NCBI GenBank assembly: GCA_934247935.1
Contig: CAKQKE010000001.1
Coordinates: 248,001 to 312,000 of the forward strand
Source: an uncultured Clostridia bacterium
GTDB taxonomy: Bacteria > Bacillota > Clostridia > Christensenellales > Borkfalkiaceae
Reading direction: 5' to 3'
Length of the DNA stretch: 64,000 nucleotides
Shown here: positions 1 to 8,754 of the stretch, one piece after another
Layout of the letters: every line of letters begins with the position of its first letter
Position numbering within the stretch: position 1 is the stretch's first letter
Translations under genes and position numbers: made by a program
The notes under the pieces: generated by a model
Told to the model about the DNA's origin: nothing
What the model saw: the letters and a program-made list of their open reading frames with translations, nothing else
The model's database searches: none

Positions 1-629
1 TCGCTTATAGAGAGAAAAACGGCAAATTCAAGACGAGAAACGACATTTTAAACGTGCCGAAACTCGGTCAAAAAGCATTTACTCAATGTGCCGGTTTCTT
101 GAGGATAACCGACGGCAAAAGCGTGCTCGACAATACGGGTGTGCACCCCGAATCTTATGAAGGTACGCAAAAACTTCTCGCTAAATTCGGCTATACCGAC
201 GAAGATGTTAAAAACGGAAAACTTAAGGAACTTCCTGTAAAAGTTAAACAATACGGCGAAGAAAAAGTTGCTGAAGAAGTCGGCCTCGGCGTGGCAACCA
301 TGAACGATATTATAAACGAACTTTTAAAGCCGGGCAGGGATATAAGAGATTCGCTTCCGCAAGCGGTTCTTCGTTCGGACCTTTTGAGTATAAACGATCT
401 GAAAGAGGGTATGATTATCAAAGGAACGGTAAGAAACGTAACCGATTTCGGTGCGTTTGTCGATTTGGGGGTGCACCAAGACGGACTTGTGCATATTTCC
501 GAAATTTCCGATAATTATATCAAGCATCCGTCCGACGTTTTGAAGGTGGGACAAACTTTAAACGTAAAGGTAATAGGCGTAGATTTAAAGAAAAACAGAA
601 TCGCGCTTTCGTTAAAAGGCGTTAAATAA
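1..629 (+). CDS. tex: Tex-family RNA-binding transcription accessory protein (C-terminal part)
   Basis: The reading frame is open from the left edge (frame starting at base 3), so the N-terminus lies outside the window. The visible ~208 residues hold the end of the helix-hairpin-helix/YqgF-adjacent region, a helical linker, and a C-terminal S1 RNA-binding domain. The S1 domain is recognisable by GMIIKGTVRNVTDFGAFVDL, then DGLVHISEIS and a final KKNRIALSLK strand. Tex proteins bind nucleic acid and influence transcription and translation; their exact role is unsettled. The gene ends 63 bp before acpP, which has its own promoter. No terminator is visible after it. The family call is firm because domain order and the S1 signature match. 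The GTG at base 54 is internal, not the start. Confidence 0.9.
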   Translation, partial: AYREKNGKFKTRNDILNVPKLGQKAFTQCAGFLRITDGKSVLDNTGVHPESYEGTQKLLAKFGYTDEDVKNGKLKELPVKVKQYGEEKVAEEVGLGVATMNDIINELLKPGRDIRDSLPQAVLRSDLLSINDLKEGMIIKGTVRNVTDFGAFVDLGVHQDGLVHISEISDNYIKHPSDVLKVGQTLNVKVIGVDLKKNRIALSLKGVK

Positions 630-639
630 TCAAAATATA

Positions 640-668
640 TTGACATTGTTACATTCATTTGTTAAAAT
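640..668 (+). promoter_or_regulatory. sigma-A type promoter of acpP
   Basis: TTGACA at 640-645, a 17-nt spacer, and TAAAAT at 663-668. The start codon of acpP lies 24 nt downstream of the -10 box. This is a near-consensus vegetative promoter, so acpP need not be co-transcribed with tex. Confidence 0.75.
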
Positions 669-692
669 AACATAAAATCCGGAGGTGAAAAT

Positions 693-926
693 ATGACAAG
701 TTACGAAAGAGTAGTCGCTTTATTGAGCGAGCAATGTTCCGTTCCGCAAGACAAAATTACGCCTGACAGCGATATAGTTAAAGATTTGGGTGCGGATTCG
801 CTCGATATAGTAGAAATGCTTATGCAAATGGAAGAGGAATTCGGCGTTGAAATCGAAGAAGACGTTGCCACTCAACTTAAAACGGTACAAGACGTTGTAA
901 ATGCCATCGACAATTATAAAAAATAA
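693..926 (+). CDS. acpP: acyl carrier protein
   Basis: 77 residues, the usual ACP length. The GADSLDIVEM motif carries the serine that receives 4'-phosphopantetheine, so this is the carrier of acyl intermediates in type II fatty acid synthesis in the cytosol. The protein is acidic and helical, as expected (MEEEFGVEIEED in helix III). A strong GGAGGTG ribosome-binding site precedes the ATG. It stands alone between its own promoter and a terminator. In many Firmicutes acpP sits next to fabG/plsX or rnc; here the next gene is a FtsK-type translocase. Confidence 0.96.
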   Translation: MTSYERVVALLSEQCSVPQDKITPDSDIVKDLGADSLDIVEMLMQMEEEFGVEIEEDVATQLKTVQDVVNAIDNYKK

Positions 927-935
927 TTTACATAT

Positions 936-966
936 AAAAGGTTCTGTCAGGAGCCTTTTATTTTTT
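936..966 (+). terminator. Rho-independent terminator after acpP
   Basis: A hairpin with arms AAAAGGTTC and GAGCCTTTT (one G-T pair) is followed by ATTTTTT. It lies 10 nt after the acpP stop. Confidence 0.75.
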
Positions 967-1198
967 GCAAAAGTTTTGCTTTTGCTATGATAATTTATTG
1001 TCGAAGAGTTTGTGGCTTTTTTATACCTTCCGTGTTTGTTGCGGAGTCATATTTATCAGCCGGGCGAGATTTAAACCGACAGCGTTTTTAATGATATAAA
1101 AAACTACGACTAAAGGTAAACTTTGTCGTTTTTGCATAATACGTTTTGAGTAAAACGTCAAATAATTAAAAAAAATACACAAAAAACCACTTAAAGTA
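967..1198 (+). other. non-coding stretch between acpP and ftsK
   Basis: No credible gene was found. Visible structure: a 7-bp hairpin (GCAAAAG/CTTTTGC) at about 966-984, and a second terminator-like hairpin at 1106-1129 (ACGAC-AAAG/CTTT-GTCGT with one bulged T) followed by TTTT. The second hairpin could end a short unrecognised transcript or readthrough from acpP. The 34-codon ATG frame starting near 985 lacks a ribosome-binding site and is not called. Confidence 0.4.
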
Positions 1199-1227
1199 TT
1201 GAAATAAAGTTTATCTTATGTTATAAT
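1199..1227 (+). promoter_or_regulatory. sigma-A type promoter of the ftsK-rimO-pgsA operon
   Basis: TTGAAA at 1199-1204, a 17-nt spacer, and a perfect TATAAT at 1222-1227. The TTG start of the FtsK gene lies 56 nt downstream. Confidence 0.7.
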
Positions 1228-1283
1228 AATTTATAAGTGTTAATAATAATTATAGCCATTAATTTCAGGGTAGGTGATAATAA

Positions 1284-4200
1284 TTGAGTACGGAAGAAAA
1301 GAAGGAAAACAAATTTAACATACTTTTGCCGGTTTTAAAAGTAACGTCGGTTGTTTTTTGCATACTCGGTTTTTTATGCCTTGTCACCGGCGATTTGATT
1401 TTTTACGGAATAGGTCTCGAGTTGCGCAAGTTTTTCCTTGCGCTTTTCGGCTTTGCGTCTTTCCCCCTTTTGATAGTTGCCATTTACGTGGGTATTTTGT
1501 CGTTTGCGGGAATTTCGTTGAGAAAAAATAAGCATTTTTATGCTTATCTCGTATCTTTTTCGGTTTTATTGATAATTATCGCGATAGTGCATATTTCGCT
1601 TGCGCCGTCAGTTCAGGGAAAAGGGTATTTCGAGTATTTCGGCGAATGTTGGCAAGCCGGTCTGGGCGGTTTTAAAACTTGCACTTTCGGCGGTGCGTTT
1701 TGCTCTTTAATTACGTATCCGCTGGAAAGATTTTTATCAACCGTAGGGTCGTATATTATACTTGCGATACTTCTCGGTCTTTCAATCCTGTACTTTTTCA
1801 GAAATAAAATTCAAAAAACCACGACAAAAGAAGAGAAAGGGATTGATAAAAACGAAAACCCCGAATCAGTTTCGTATTCGCGCAAAAACAACAAATCAAA
1901 ACTTTTCTGCAGCGGAGAAGATTTCGACCTCAGAGAAGACGTGAAAAATGCGAGAAATCAAGGCAGAGAAGATTCGAGCGATAAACACGGCAAATACAAC
2001 GCTGTTTTCGGCAGTGCGGACTATTCTTCTCCGGCAGAGCAAAAACCATACAGCAAACAATACGAGGATGATTTACAGTCTAAAAAAGATTATATTTTAA
2101 GACCTTACACCAAAATCGACATAAATAAAAACAACGACGATAAAGGCATTTCCGATTCCGTCAACACTCGTCCTGCAAGGAGAATTGAAGACGAAATCGA
2201 CTTGTCCGAGCCTAAAAGAGATATTTTCAAGCCGAAAACGAGAAAACCGGAGGAAAAACGACCCGACTTCACGCAGTCCGGCAATAACGGATTCAGTGAG
2301 TTTTTCGGTAATTCTTCTGCTGCAAGTTATACGCCGAAACAAAAAGAAAAAGAAGAAGTTTACGATATCTATGGCGAGCCTGTGGATAAAAGCAAAGTAA
2401 AAGACTATTTAAACGCTACTTCAAATAAAGACGCTTATATTCCGGGCGATTACGACATTTACGGTCGTAAAGACTTTGAGAGGGATATAAATAAAAAAGA
2501 AACGAAGCCTTACGGCGACGTAAACGACGATTTGTTCGGAGTCAATCGCAAAAACGAAAGCGTGATTGATTTGTCCAAAGGAAAGGACGATTATAAATAC
2601 ACGGACAACTTATCGGGCAATAACGCAACGCAAGAAAAAGAAGAGGTTAAACCTTCTTACAATTCTTTCGTGACAAAACAAAAAGAACCGAGTTATTCTT
2701 CAAACGAAGTAAAACAAACGGAAAGCGAGACCGAGGTTTCTCAAGCCAAGCCGCGTTTTACAGAAAAAGTCTCGACATACGAAAAACCTGCCGTGCAACC
2801 GACCGATAAAGCGGAGCAAAAATCCGACGAAGCGGAAGAAAATCCGTACGATTTGATGCCGATAAACTACAAATACGTATATCCGCCCGTGTCTCTGCTT
2901 AAAAACTATGTAAGAGACGACGATCTGGACGAAATAAGGCGATTTAACGAGGAAAAATCCAACGTTATTTTAGACGTTTTGTGGAGAGCGAAAATCGAGG
3001 CTGAAATCGTAAGGGTACTTAACGGACCTACGGTAACGCGTTTTGATATAGCGATACCCAAAACGGCGTCTATAAAAGACGTGACAAAACTTTCCGACGA
3101 CTTGAATTTATGGCTTGCTTCTGCAGGATCGATGAGAATGATCGCGCCTATTCCCGGTACGTCTCACATTGGTATAGAAGTCCCCAACGAAAAGAGACAA
3201 ACCGTCGGTATAAGAGAAATCGTTACGTCGGAGGGTTTTATAAATGCAAAAAAGACGACGCTTACGTTTGCGCTCGGTAAAAACCTTGTCGGCGACTGTA
3301 TAAGTCTTGATATCGCAAAAATGCCTCACTTACTTGTTGCCGGCGCAACCGGTACGGGTAAAAGCGTATGTCTCAACACAATGCTTACGAGTTTGTTGAT
3401 GAAATACGGTCCGGATGAATTACGACTTATAATAGTCGACCCCAAGATAGTTGAATTTGCGGCGTTCGAGGGTATACCTCACCTTATGTTCAACGAAATG
3501 ATTACTTCGGCGGAAAAGGCAACGGCAATGCTTTCGTGGGCGGTAAAGGAAATGGAAGCGAGATATCAGCAGTTGTATCAGGCAAAAGTCCAGAATATCA
3601 ACGATTACAACGAAAAAATGGAAAAACTCGGGCAAAAGAAGATGAACAGAATTCTTATTCTTATAGACGAGTTTGCCGACTTAATGTCTTCAAACAAGGC
3701 GAATATCGAGGAAAAGATAGGCAGACTTGCGCAAAAAGCAAGGGCGGCGGGTATACACCTCGTACTTGCAACGCAAAGACCCTCGGTAGATATAATGACG
3801 GGTTCTATCAAGACAAACTTCACATCGAGAATAAGTTTCAAAATGTCTTCAACGGTAGACTCTATGACGATTTTGAACGAAGGCGGCGCGGAAGCGTTGC
3901 TCGGAAACGGCGATTGTTTATACAGAACGAGTCAAATGTTTGCGCCTGAACGTGTGCAGGATGCGTTTATTTCCAAAGGTGAAATGGATGCAGTTATAGA
4001 CTATATCAAGGCGCACAACAAGTGTTATTACAACAACGATGCATTAAAGGCGATAAATGCGGAGGCAAATCCGCCCGCTCCTGCCGAAGCCGAACAAGGT
4101 TCTTCTTCAAACGGAAATCTCAACGATGACGGCAGCGACAACCTTATGTACGAGGCGTTGAGATACGTCATCGAAAACAACGGCGTTTCCATTTCGAGGT

Positions 4201-4370
4201 TACAAAGAAAATACCGCATCGGCTTTAACAGGGCGGCGAGTATCGTCGATTGGATGACGGAAAAAGGGTATATTTCTCAACCGCTTGAAAACAAGACGAG
4301 AAAAATCCTCATTTCGATGGAAGAATATAATAAACTTATGGACGAAATGAATCCTAACGGAGAAGCATGA
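1284..4370 (+). CDS. ftsK: FtsK/SpoIIIE-family DNA translocase
   Basis: 1028 residues, TTG start. The N-terminal ~180 residues contain about four hydrophobic helices (membrane anchor). Residues ~185-530 are a long, charged, low-complexity linker rich in K, D, E, N, Y and S. The C-terminal motor has Walker A GATGTGKS near residue 687, a Walker B strand ILILIDEFADL near 790, and ATQRPSVDIMTG. A winged-helix gamma domain at about 955-1015 (NNGVSISRLQRKYRIGFNRA) would read KOPS/SRS-type polarity sequences. The protein pumps chromosomal DNA through the division or sporulation septum. Whether it is the vegetative FtsK/SftA type or sporulation SpoIIIE cannot be told from sequence alone. It overlaps rimO by 4 bp. 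Confidence 0.93.
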   Translation: MSTEEKKENKFNILLPVLKVTSVVFCILGFLCLVTGDLIFYGIGLELRKFFLALFGFASFPLLIVAIYVGILSFAGISLRKNKHFYAYLVSFSVLLIIIAIVHISLAPSVQGKGYFEYFGECWQAGLGGFKTCTFGGAFCSLITYPLERFLSTVGSYIILAILLGLSILYFFRNKIQKTTTKEEKGIDKNENPESVSYSRKNNKSKLFCSGEDFDLREDVKNARNQGREDSSDKHGKYNAVFGSADYSSPAEQKPYSKQYEDDLQSKKDYILRPYTKIDINKNNDDKGISDSVNTRPARRIEDEIDLSEPKRDIFKPKTRKPEEKRPDFTQSGNNGFSEFFGNSSAASYTPKQKEKEEVYDIYGEPVDKSKVKDYLNATSNKDAYIPGDYDIYGRKDFERDINKKETKPYGDVNDDLFGVNRKNESVIDLSKGKDDYKYTDNLSGNNATQEKEEVKPSYNSFVTKQKEPSYSSNEVKQTESETEVSQAKPRFTEKVSTYEKPAVQPTDKAEQKSDEAEENPYDLMPINYKYVYPPVSLLKNYVRDDDLDEIRRFNEEKSNVILDVLWRAKIEAEIVRVLNGPTVTRFDIAIPKTASIKDVTKLSDDLNLWLASAGSMRMIAPIPGTSHIGIEVPNEKRQTVGIREIVTSEGFINAKKTTLTFALGKNLVGDCISLDIAKMPHLLVAGATGTGKSVCLNTMLTSLLMKYGPDELRLIIVDPKIVEFAAFEGIPHLMFNEMITSAEKATAMLSWAVKEMEARYQQLYQAKVQNINDYNEKMEKLGQKKMNRILILIDEFADLMSSNKANIEEKIGRLAQKARAAGIHLVLATQRPSVDIMTGSIKTNFTSRISFKMSSTVDSMTILNEGGAEALLGNGDCLYRTSQMFAPERVQDAFISKGEMDAVIDYIKAHNKCYYNNDALKAINAEANPPAPAEAEQGSSSNGNLNDDGSDNLMYEALRYVIENNGVSISRLQRKYRIGFNRAASIVDWMTEKGYISQPLENKTRKILISMEEYNKLMDEMNPNGEA

Positions 4371-5698
4371 TTTTAAAGGACAAAAAAATAGGGGTAATAT
4401 CGTTGGGTTGCGATAAAAACCGCGTCGACAGCGAAAAAATGCTTTCGCTTATATCCGACTTCGGTTCGCTTACAAACGATATTACTCAAGCGAATATAAT
4501 TATTATCAATACTTGCGCTTTTTTGCAAAGTTCGAGAAAAGAGGCGATAGACACAATTTTCGAGTGTAACGCATATCGGCAGTCGGGAAAACTTGAAAAA
4601 CTTGTCGTTACGGGTTGTTTACCGCAAAAGTTTATCGGCGAAATTTTCGATGATTTACCCGAAGTAGACGTATTTTTGGGTTTTAAAGATTACGACTATT
4701 TAAAGCAAGCATTGGAAAAGGCTTATGACGGAGAAAGAGTAAATTTCGTCGGAGTTGAAAAAGAGTTTAAAAAGATTGAAAGGGTGGTAACTACGCCGCT
4801 CAATTACGCTTATTTAAAAATTGCCGACGGTTGCAACAACCACTGTACGTACTGTCTTATTCCTTACATTCGCGGCAAGTACGTTTCGGAAACTATGGAA
4901 AGCCTTGTGGAAGAGGCGGCAAAACTCGGAAATTTAAGCGAGTTGATTCTGGTTGCGCAAGACGTGACGAAATACGGCGAAGACCTTTACGGCGAAGTGA
5001 AACTCGTCGAACTTATAAAGAGACTTTCCGCGCTTGAAAACGTGCGCAGTATAAGACTTTTATATTGTTATCCCGAAAATATCGACGATAAACTTATAGA
5101 AGAAATTGCAACCAACGACAAAGTGCTAAAATACATAGACATACCTTTGCAACATGCGTCGGACAGCGTGCTTAAACGCATGAACAGAAAGGGAAGCGGG
5201 CAATTTTATTCAAGCCTTTTCAAAAAATTGCGCGAGAAAATAAAAGGTATCGCCATAAGGTCGACCTTTATTACGGGTTTCCCGGGCGAAACCGAGGAAG
5301 ATTTTGAAATTTTGTGCGATTTTGTTCGTAAAGAAAAAATGTTTAACGTAGGCTTTTTCGCCTATTCGAGAGAAGAAGGCACGCCCGCGTACAAACTTCC
5401 CGACCAAATCGACGAAAAGACTAAAAAACACAGAGTAAAACAACTTTATAAAATACAAAAAGAAGTCGCAAAAGAAATCATGAAGAGTTTTGTCGGAAAA
5501 ACGCTCGAAGTGGTTTGCGACGGAATAGATTACGACAATCAATTGTTTATAGGCAGGGCGTATTACAGCGCGCCGGAAATTGACGGATGCGTTTATTTTA
5601 CTTCTGACTCCGTGGTGGAGCAAGGGGAAAAATATCTCGTAAAAATCGACAAAGCAAAAGATTACGACTTATATGGAGGAACGGTCGAAAATGAATAA
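4367..5698 (+). CDS. rimO: ribosomal protein S12 methylthiotransferase RimO
   Basis: 443 residues. An N-terminal MTTase domain supplies three Fe-S cysteines (SLGCDKNRVDSE, INTCAF, VTGCLPQ). The radical-SAM core has CNNHCTYC at residues 156-163, and a TRAM-like domain ends the protein. The opening LGCDKNRVDSE and DGCNNHCTYCLIP are RimO-like rather than MiaB-like. RimO adds a methylthio group to the conserved aspartate of ribosomal protein S12. Its ATG overlaps the ftsK stop (ATGA), so the two are translationally coupled. pgsA overlaps its end by 8 bp. Length and motifs are complete. Confidence 0.93.
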   Translation: MILKDKKIGVISLGCDKNRVDSEKMLSLISDFGSLTNDITQANIIIINTCAFLQSSRKEAIDTIFECNAYRQSGKLEKLVVTGCLPQKFIGEIFDDLPEVDVFLGFKDYDYLKQALEKAYDGERVNFVGVEKEFKKIERVVTTPLNYAYLKIADGCNNHCTYCLIPYIRGKYVSETMESLVEEAAKLGNLSELILVAQDVTKYGEDLYGEVKLVELIKRLSALENVRSIRLLYCYPENIDDKLIEEIATNDKVLKYIDIPLQHASDSVLKRMNRKGSGQFYSSLFKKLREKIKGIAIRSTFITGFPGETEEDFEILCDFVRKEKMFNVGFFAYSREEGTPAYKLPDQIDEKTKKHRVKQLYKIQKEVAKEIMKSFVGKTLEVVCDGIDYDNQLFIGRAYYSAPEIDGCVYFTSDSVVEQGEKYLVKIDKAKDYDLYGGTVENE

Positions 5699-6284
5699 AG
5701 AAAAAAAGGTGCTTTTGACGCCCAATCAATTATCGATGGTAAGAATTTTAATGATTCCGCTTTTTTGCGTGTTTTTCTACGTGACCGCAATACCTTACAA
5801 TTATTTTTGGTCTGCGGTAGTATTTACGGTTGCCGCGCTTACGGACTTTTTGGACGGATATGTGGCGAGAAAATATAATCTCGTGACCGATCTCGGCAAA
5901 TTTTTGGACGCTATTGCCGATAAAGTGCTTGTGCTTACCGCTTTTGTACTTATGCTTACGGTAAACGGAATGTACGGCAAATATGTATGGATCGGCGGCG
6001 TGGGCGTGGCTATTATTCTCGCGAGAGAACTTATCGTGTCGTGTTTCAGAATGATTGCGGCGAAAAAAGGGCTTGTCATCGCTGCGGATATGATAGGAAA
6101 AATCAAGACGAATTTTCAGGATTTCGCAATAGTTTTCCTTCTTGTAAGCGTAAACTTTTTCGGACTTACAAAAGTGTCGGAAGTGCTGCATATAATCGGA
6201 TTTGTATTATTCGTGATAGCGGTAATAATGACGGTTATTTCGGGTATTTCTTATTTTGTGAAAAATAAAGGGGTTTTACGCTGA
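5691..6284 (+). CDS. pgsA: CDP-diacylglycerol-glycerol-3-phosphate 3-phosphatidyltransferase
   Basis: 197 residues, several hydrophobic helices. The CDP-alcohol phosphotransferase signature is intact: TDFLDGYVARKYNLVTDLGK followed by FLDAIADK (D-x2-D-G-x2-A-R-x8-G-x3-D-x3-D). The enzyme makes phosphatidylglycerol phosphate, the first committed step to PG and cardiolipin, in the membrane. The start was chosen at 5691 because GGAGGA (5675-5680) sits 10 nt before it. An upstream ATG at 5673 would place that ribosome-binding site inside the gene. It follows rimO with overlap and precedes cinA and recA, a familiar Firmicutes order. Confidence 0.92.
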   Translation: MNKEKKVLLTPNQLSMVRILMIPLFCVFFYVTAIPYNYFWSAVVFTVAALTDFLDGYVARKYNLVTDLGKFLDAIADKVLVLTAFVLMLTVNGMYGKYVWIGGVGVAIILARELIVSCFRMIAAKKGLVIAADMIGKIKTNFQDFAIVFLLVSVNFFGLTKVSEVLHIIGFVLFVIAVIMTVISGISYFVKNKGVLR

Positions 6285-6313
6285 TTTACAAAGTAATTTT
6301 TACGGGGTAAATT

Positions 6314-7375
6314 ATGAAAAACAACTTATTATATTTTAAAAACGAATACGGCGACGCGGATAATTTTCCCGTTGAGTTAGTCGAAAAAGTCAGTGGCGCA
6401 TGTTATTCTTTCGACGGATATTTTTGCATAAGCAAAAAGAAGGACGTCGTTAAAAAAACTCTTGAATATTTACTCGGCATAAGCGATTTCGTTGTTGTTT
6501 GCGACGACGGAGGATTTGCCGAAAACGTCATTTCTTCTTTATACGGAAAAGTACCGCTTAATTCGATAAAAAACGTCAGCAGGACAAAACTTGTTTTGAC
6601 CGAAAAAACAGCGAGCGAATTTGTTGAAAAAACGCTTATTCCCGCAATGGATAAGTTTAATTCTCATTCTTACAGTAAAAGTGTGTTCAGGTTTTTCGGC
6701 GAAGTAAAAGAGGATTTGGAAGATATTTTAAAACAAGCGGTAGCGGAGTCGGAAAACACGTTGTTTTACAGATTGTGGACGGAAAATAAATACGACGTTT
6801 TGCTTTACGTCGTTTACGATGACAAAACGCCTAAAATGTTGCTCGATAAATTGAATAAGAGCATAGTTCTCAATTTCGGCGACCAACTTTATGCCGAAGA
6901 CGATTATTCTTTAAAACAAAGGATTGTCGATTATGCAACGCTCCGCAGAATTAAAATGTCCGTTGCCGAATCGTTTACCGGCGGCAATATCGCGCGCACT
7001 ATCGTTTCCGTACCGGGTGCAAGCGCAATGTTTTACGAAGGGGCGGTTACTTACGATACAAATGCAAAAATCGAAAGACTCGGGGTTGACAGACAAACCG
7101 TCGATAAATATACGGTTGTCAGTTCGCAAGTAGCGAGCGAAATGGTAAAAGGTTTGCTTTCTACGGGTAATTGTCAGGTTGCCGTTTCGACGACTGGATA
7201 CGCAGGACCGAATGTCGGCGACGAAGATAACGCGGGGCTTTGTTTTATAGGGGTCGGTACGGAAAATGGGATAAACGTATACAAGTTTAAGTTTGACGGC
7301 AGCCGAAACGAAATAATAAACGAAGCGACTTCTTACGCGTTGTTTTTAGCATTTAAAGAAATTAAAAACTATTAA
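6314..7375 (+). CDS. cinA: CinA-family protein with reduced N-terminal domain
   Basis: 353 residues. Residues ~200-353 are a clear CinA C-terminal amidase-type domain (nicotinamide-nucleotide amidohydrolase, PncC): SVAESFTGGNIARTIVSVPG, FYEGAVTYDTNAK, TTGYAGP. Upstream is a KH-like segment (residues ~120-195, FRFFGEVKEDLEDILKQ). In canonical CinA (~410 aa) the N-terminus is a MoCF-type domain with a GTELL motif. Here the first ~115 residues lack that motif and look shortened or strongly diverged. The likely activity is NMN deamidation in NAD recycling. Position directly before recA is the classic cinA-recA arrangement. Start: ATG after ACGGGGT. Confidence 0.82.
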   Translation: MKNNLLYFKNEYGDADNFPVELVEKVSGACYSFDGYFCISKKKDVVKKTLEYLLGISDFVVVCDDGGFAENVISSLYGKVPLNSIKNVSRTKLVLTEKTASEFVEKTLIPAMDKFNSHSYSKSVFRFFGEVKEDLEDILKQAVAESENTLFYRLWTENKYDVLLYVVYDDKTPKMLLDKLNKSIVLNFGDQLYAEDDYSLKQRIVDYATLRRIKMSVAESFTGGNIARTIVSVPGASAMFYEGAVTYDTNAKIERLGVDRQTVDKYTVVSSQVASEMVKGLLSTGNCQVAVSTTGYAGPNVGDEDNAGLCFIGVGTENGINVYKFKFDGSRNEIINEATSYALFLAFKEIKNY

Positions 7376-7532
7376 GTTTAACGCTTGTTAAAAATTTGAA
7401 TTATTTTTAAATTTTACAAAATTTTATTTGAATATTTACGTTAAAACAAGTCGAAAATTTTATTAAGAACTTTATCCCGAAGGCATCGGGCAATATATAA
7501 TCAAAACTCAAAAAAAACAAGAGGAAATCATT

Positions 7533-8558
7533 ATGAACGAAAAACAAAAGGCATTAGAGCAAGTGCTCGGACAAATCGAAAAACAATACGGCAAAGGGGC
7601 GATAATGAAACTCGGAGAAGAGGCAAAAAACGTCGGTATAGACGTAATTCCCACGGGTTGTCTCGCACTTGACGTTGCGCTTGGTATAGGCGGTTTTCCG
7701 AGAGGAAGAATTATCGAAGTATACGGTCCCGAATCTTCGGGTAAAACTACCGTTGCGCTTCACGCCATTGCAGAGGCGCAAAAAGCAGGAGGTATTGCGG
7801 CGTTTATCGACGCAGAACACGCTTTAGACCCCGTTTATGCGGCAAATCTCGGCGTCGACCTCGATAATTTATACGTTTCTCAGCCCGACACGGGTGAACA
7901 AGCACTCGATATTACCGACAGTTTGGTAAGAAGCGGCGCAGTTGACCTCATCGTTATCGACTCGGTTGCGGCACTTACTCCTAAGGCTGAAATCGAAGGG
8001 GATATGGGCGATTCTCACGTCGGTCTTCAAGCAAGATTGATGTCGCAAGCACTCAGAAAACTTACGGGCGTAACCAACAAAAGTAAAACTTGCGTAATTT
8101 TTATCAACCAACTCCGTGAAAAAGTCGGCGTAATGTTCGGCAATCCCGAAACGACCCCGGGGGGTAAGGCGTTGAAATTCTATTCCAGCGTTCGTCTCGA
8201 CGTAAGAAAAGCCGACGCCCTTAAAGACGCTACGGCGGTTGTGGGTAACAGAACTAAAATAAAAGTTGTTAAAAACAAACTTGCACCCCCGTTTAAAACT
8301 GCCGAATTCGACCTTATTTACGGCAAGGGCGTTTCGCAAGAAGGTTGTATTTTGGACCTTGGCGTAGATTACGGCATAATTTCAAAGAGCGGAAGTTATT
8401 TCTCTTATAACGGCGAGAAGTTTGCTCAAGGCAGAGAAAAGGCTAAAGATTATCTATGCGCAAATCCCGAACTTAAAAAGGAATTGTACGATTTGATTAT
8501 CGCAAAGGCATTTAACAAAACCGAAGATGAAGAACCCGCAAAAGCCGACGAAGAATAA
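7533..8558 (+). CDS. recA: recombinase RecA
   Basis: 341 residues, full length. Walker A GPESSGKT at residues 65-72, Walker B LIVIDSVAAL, the MAW-like LRKLTGVTNKSKTCVIFINQ strand, and a short acidic tail. RecA forms the ATP-dependent nucleoprotein filament for homologous recombination and SOS induction. A GAGGAAA ribosome-binding site precedes the ATG. The 157-bp upstream gap has no GAAC-N4-GTTC LexA box that I can see, only a small CCCGA/TCGGG hairpin at 7476-7490. A bulged terminator follows. Confidence 0.97.
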   Translation: MNEKQKALEQVLGQIEKQYGKGAIMKLGEEAKNVGIDVIPTGCLALDVALGIGGFPRGRIIEVYGPESSGKTTVALHAIAEAQKAGGIAAFIDAEHALDPVYAANLGVDLDNLYVSQPDTGEQALDITDSLVRSGAVDLIVIDSVAALTPKAEIEGDMGDSHVGLQARLMSQALRKLTGVTNKSKTCVIFINQLREKVGVMFGNPETTPGGKALKFYSSVRLDVRKADALKDATAVVGNRTKIKVVKNKLAPPFKTAEFDLIYGKGVSQEGCILDLGVDYGIISKSGSYFSYNGEKFAQGREKAKDYLCANPELKKELYDLIIAKAFNKTEDEEPAKADEE

Positions 8559-8581
8559 TTTTGTGATTCTAATTTAATATT

Positions 8582-8657
8582 AAAAACCGTTTAGTCGTTA
8601 AGTACATATCAAATTTATTTTTGTATATGTTTTAGCGGCAGGCGGTTTTTATTTTTT
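8582..8657 (+). terminator. terminator after recA
   Basis: Outer arms AAAAACCG (8582-8589) and CGGTTTTT (8643-8650), inner arms ACATAT (8604-8609) and ATATGT (8625-8630), then ATTTTTT. It is a two-part stem with an internal loop. Confidence 0.6.
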
Positions 8658-8719
8658 GTCAAAAAAATCTTAAAAAATTTTTGTTTTCACTATTTTTTAC
8701 ATAAATAATCAAATATATA

Positions 8720-8748
8720 TTGACTTTTTTATACATTTAATATACAAT
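8720..8748 (+). promoter_or_regulatory. sigma-A type promoter of rny
   Basis: TTGACT at 8720-8725, a 17-nt spacer, TACAAT at 8743-8748. The rny start is ~270 nt downstream, which implies a long untranslated leader. Confidence 0.65.
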
Positions 8749-8754
8749 ATATAG

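Noticed and set aside
985..1089. 34-codon frame after acpP
   Set aside because: No ribosome-binding site, unlike neighbouring genes in composition, no recognisable protein.
7376..7532. LexA/SOS box upstream of recA
   Set aside because: No GAAC-N4-GTTC site or close variant was found; only an unrelated small hairpin is present.
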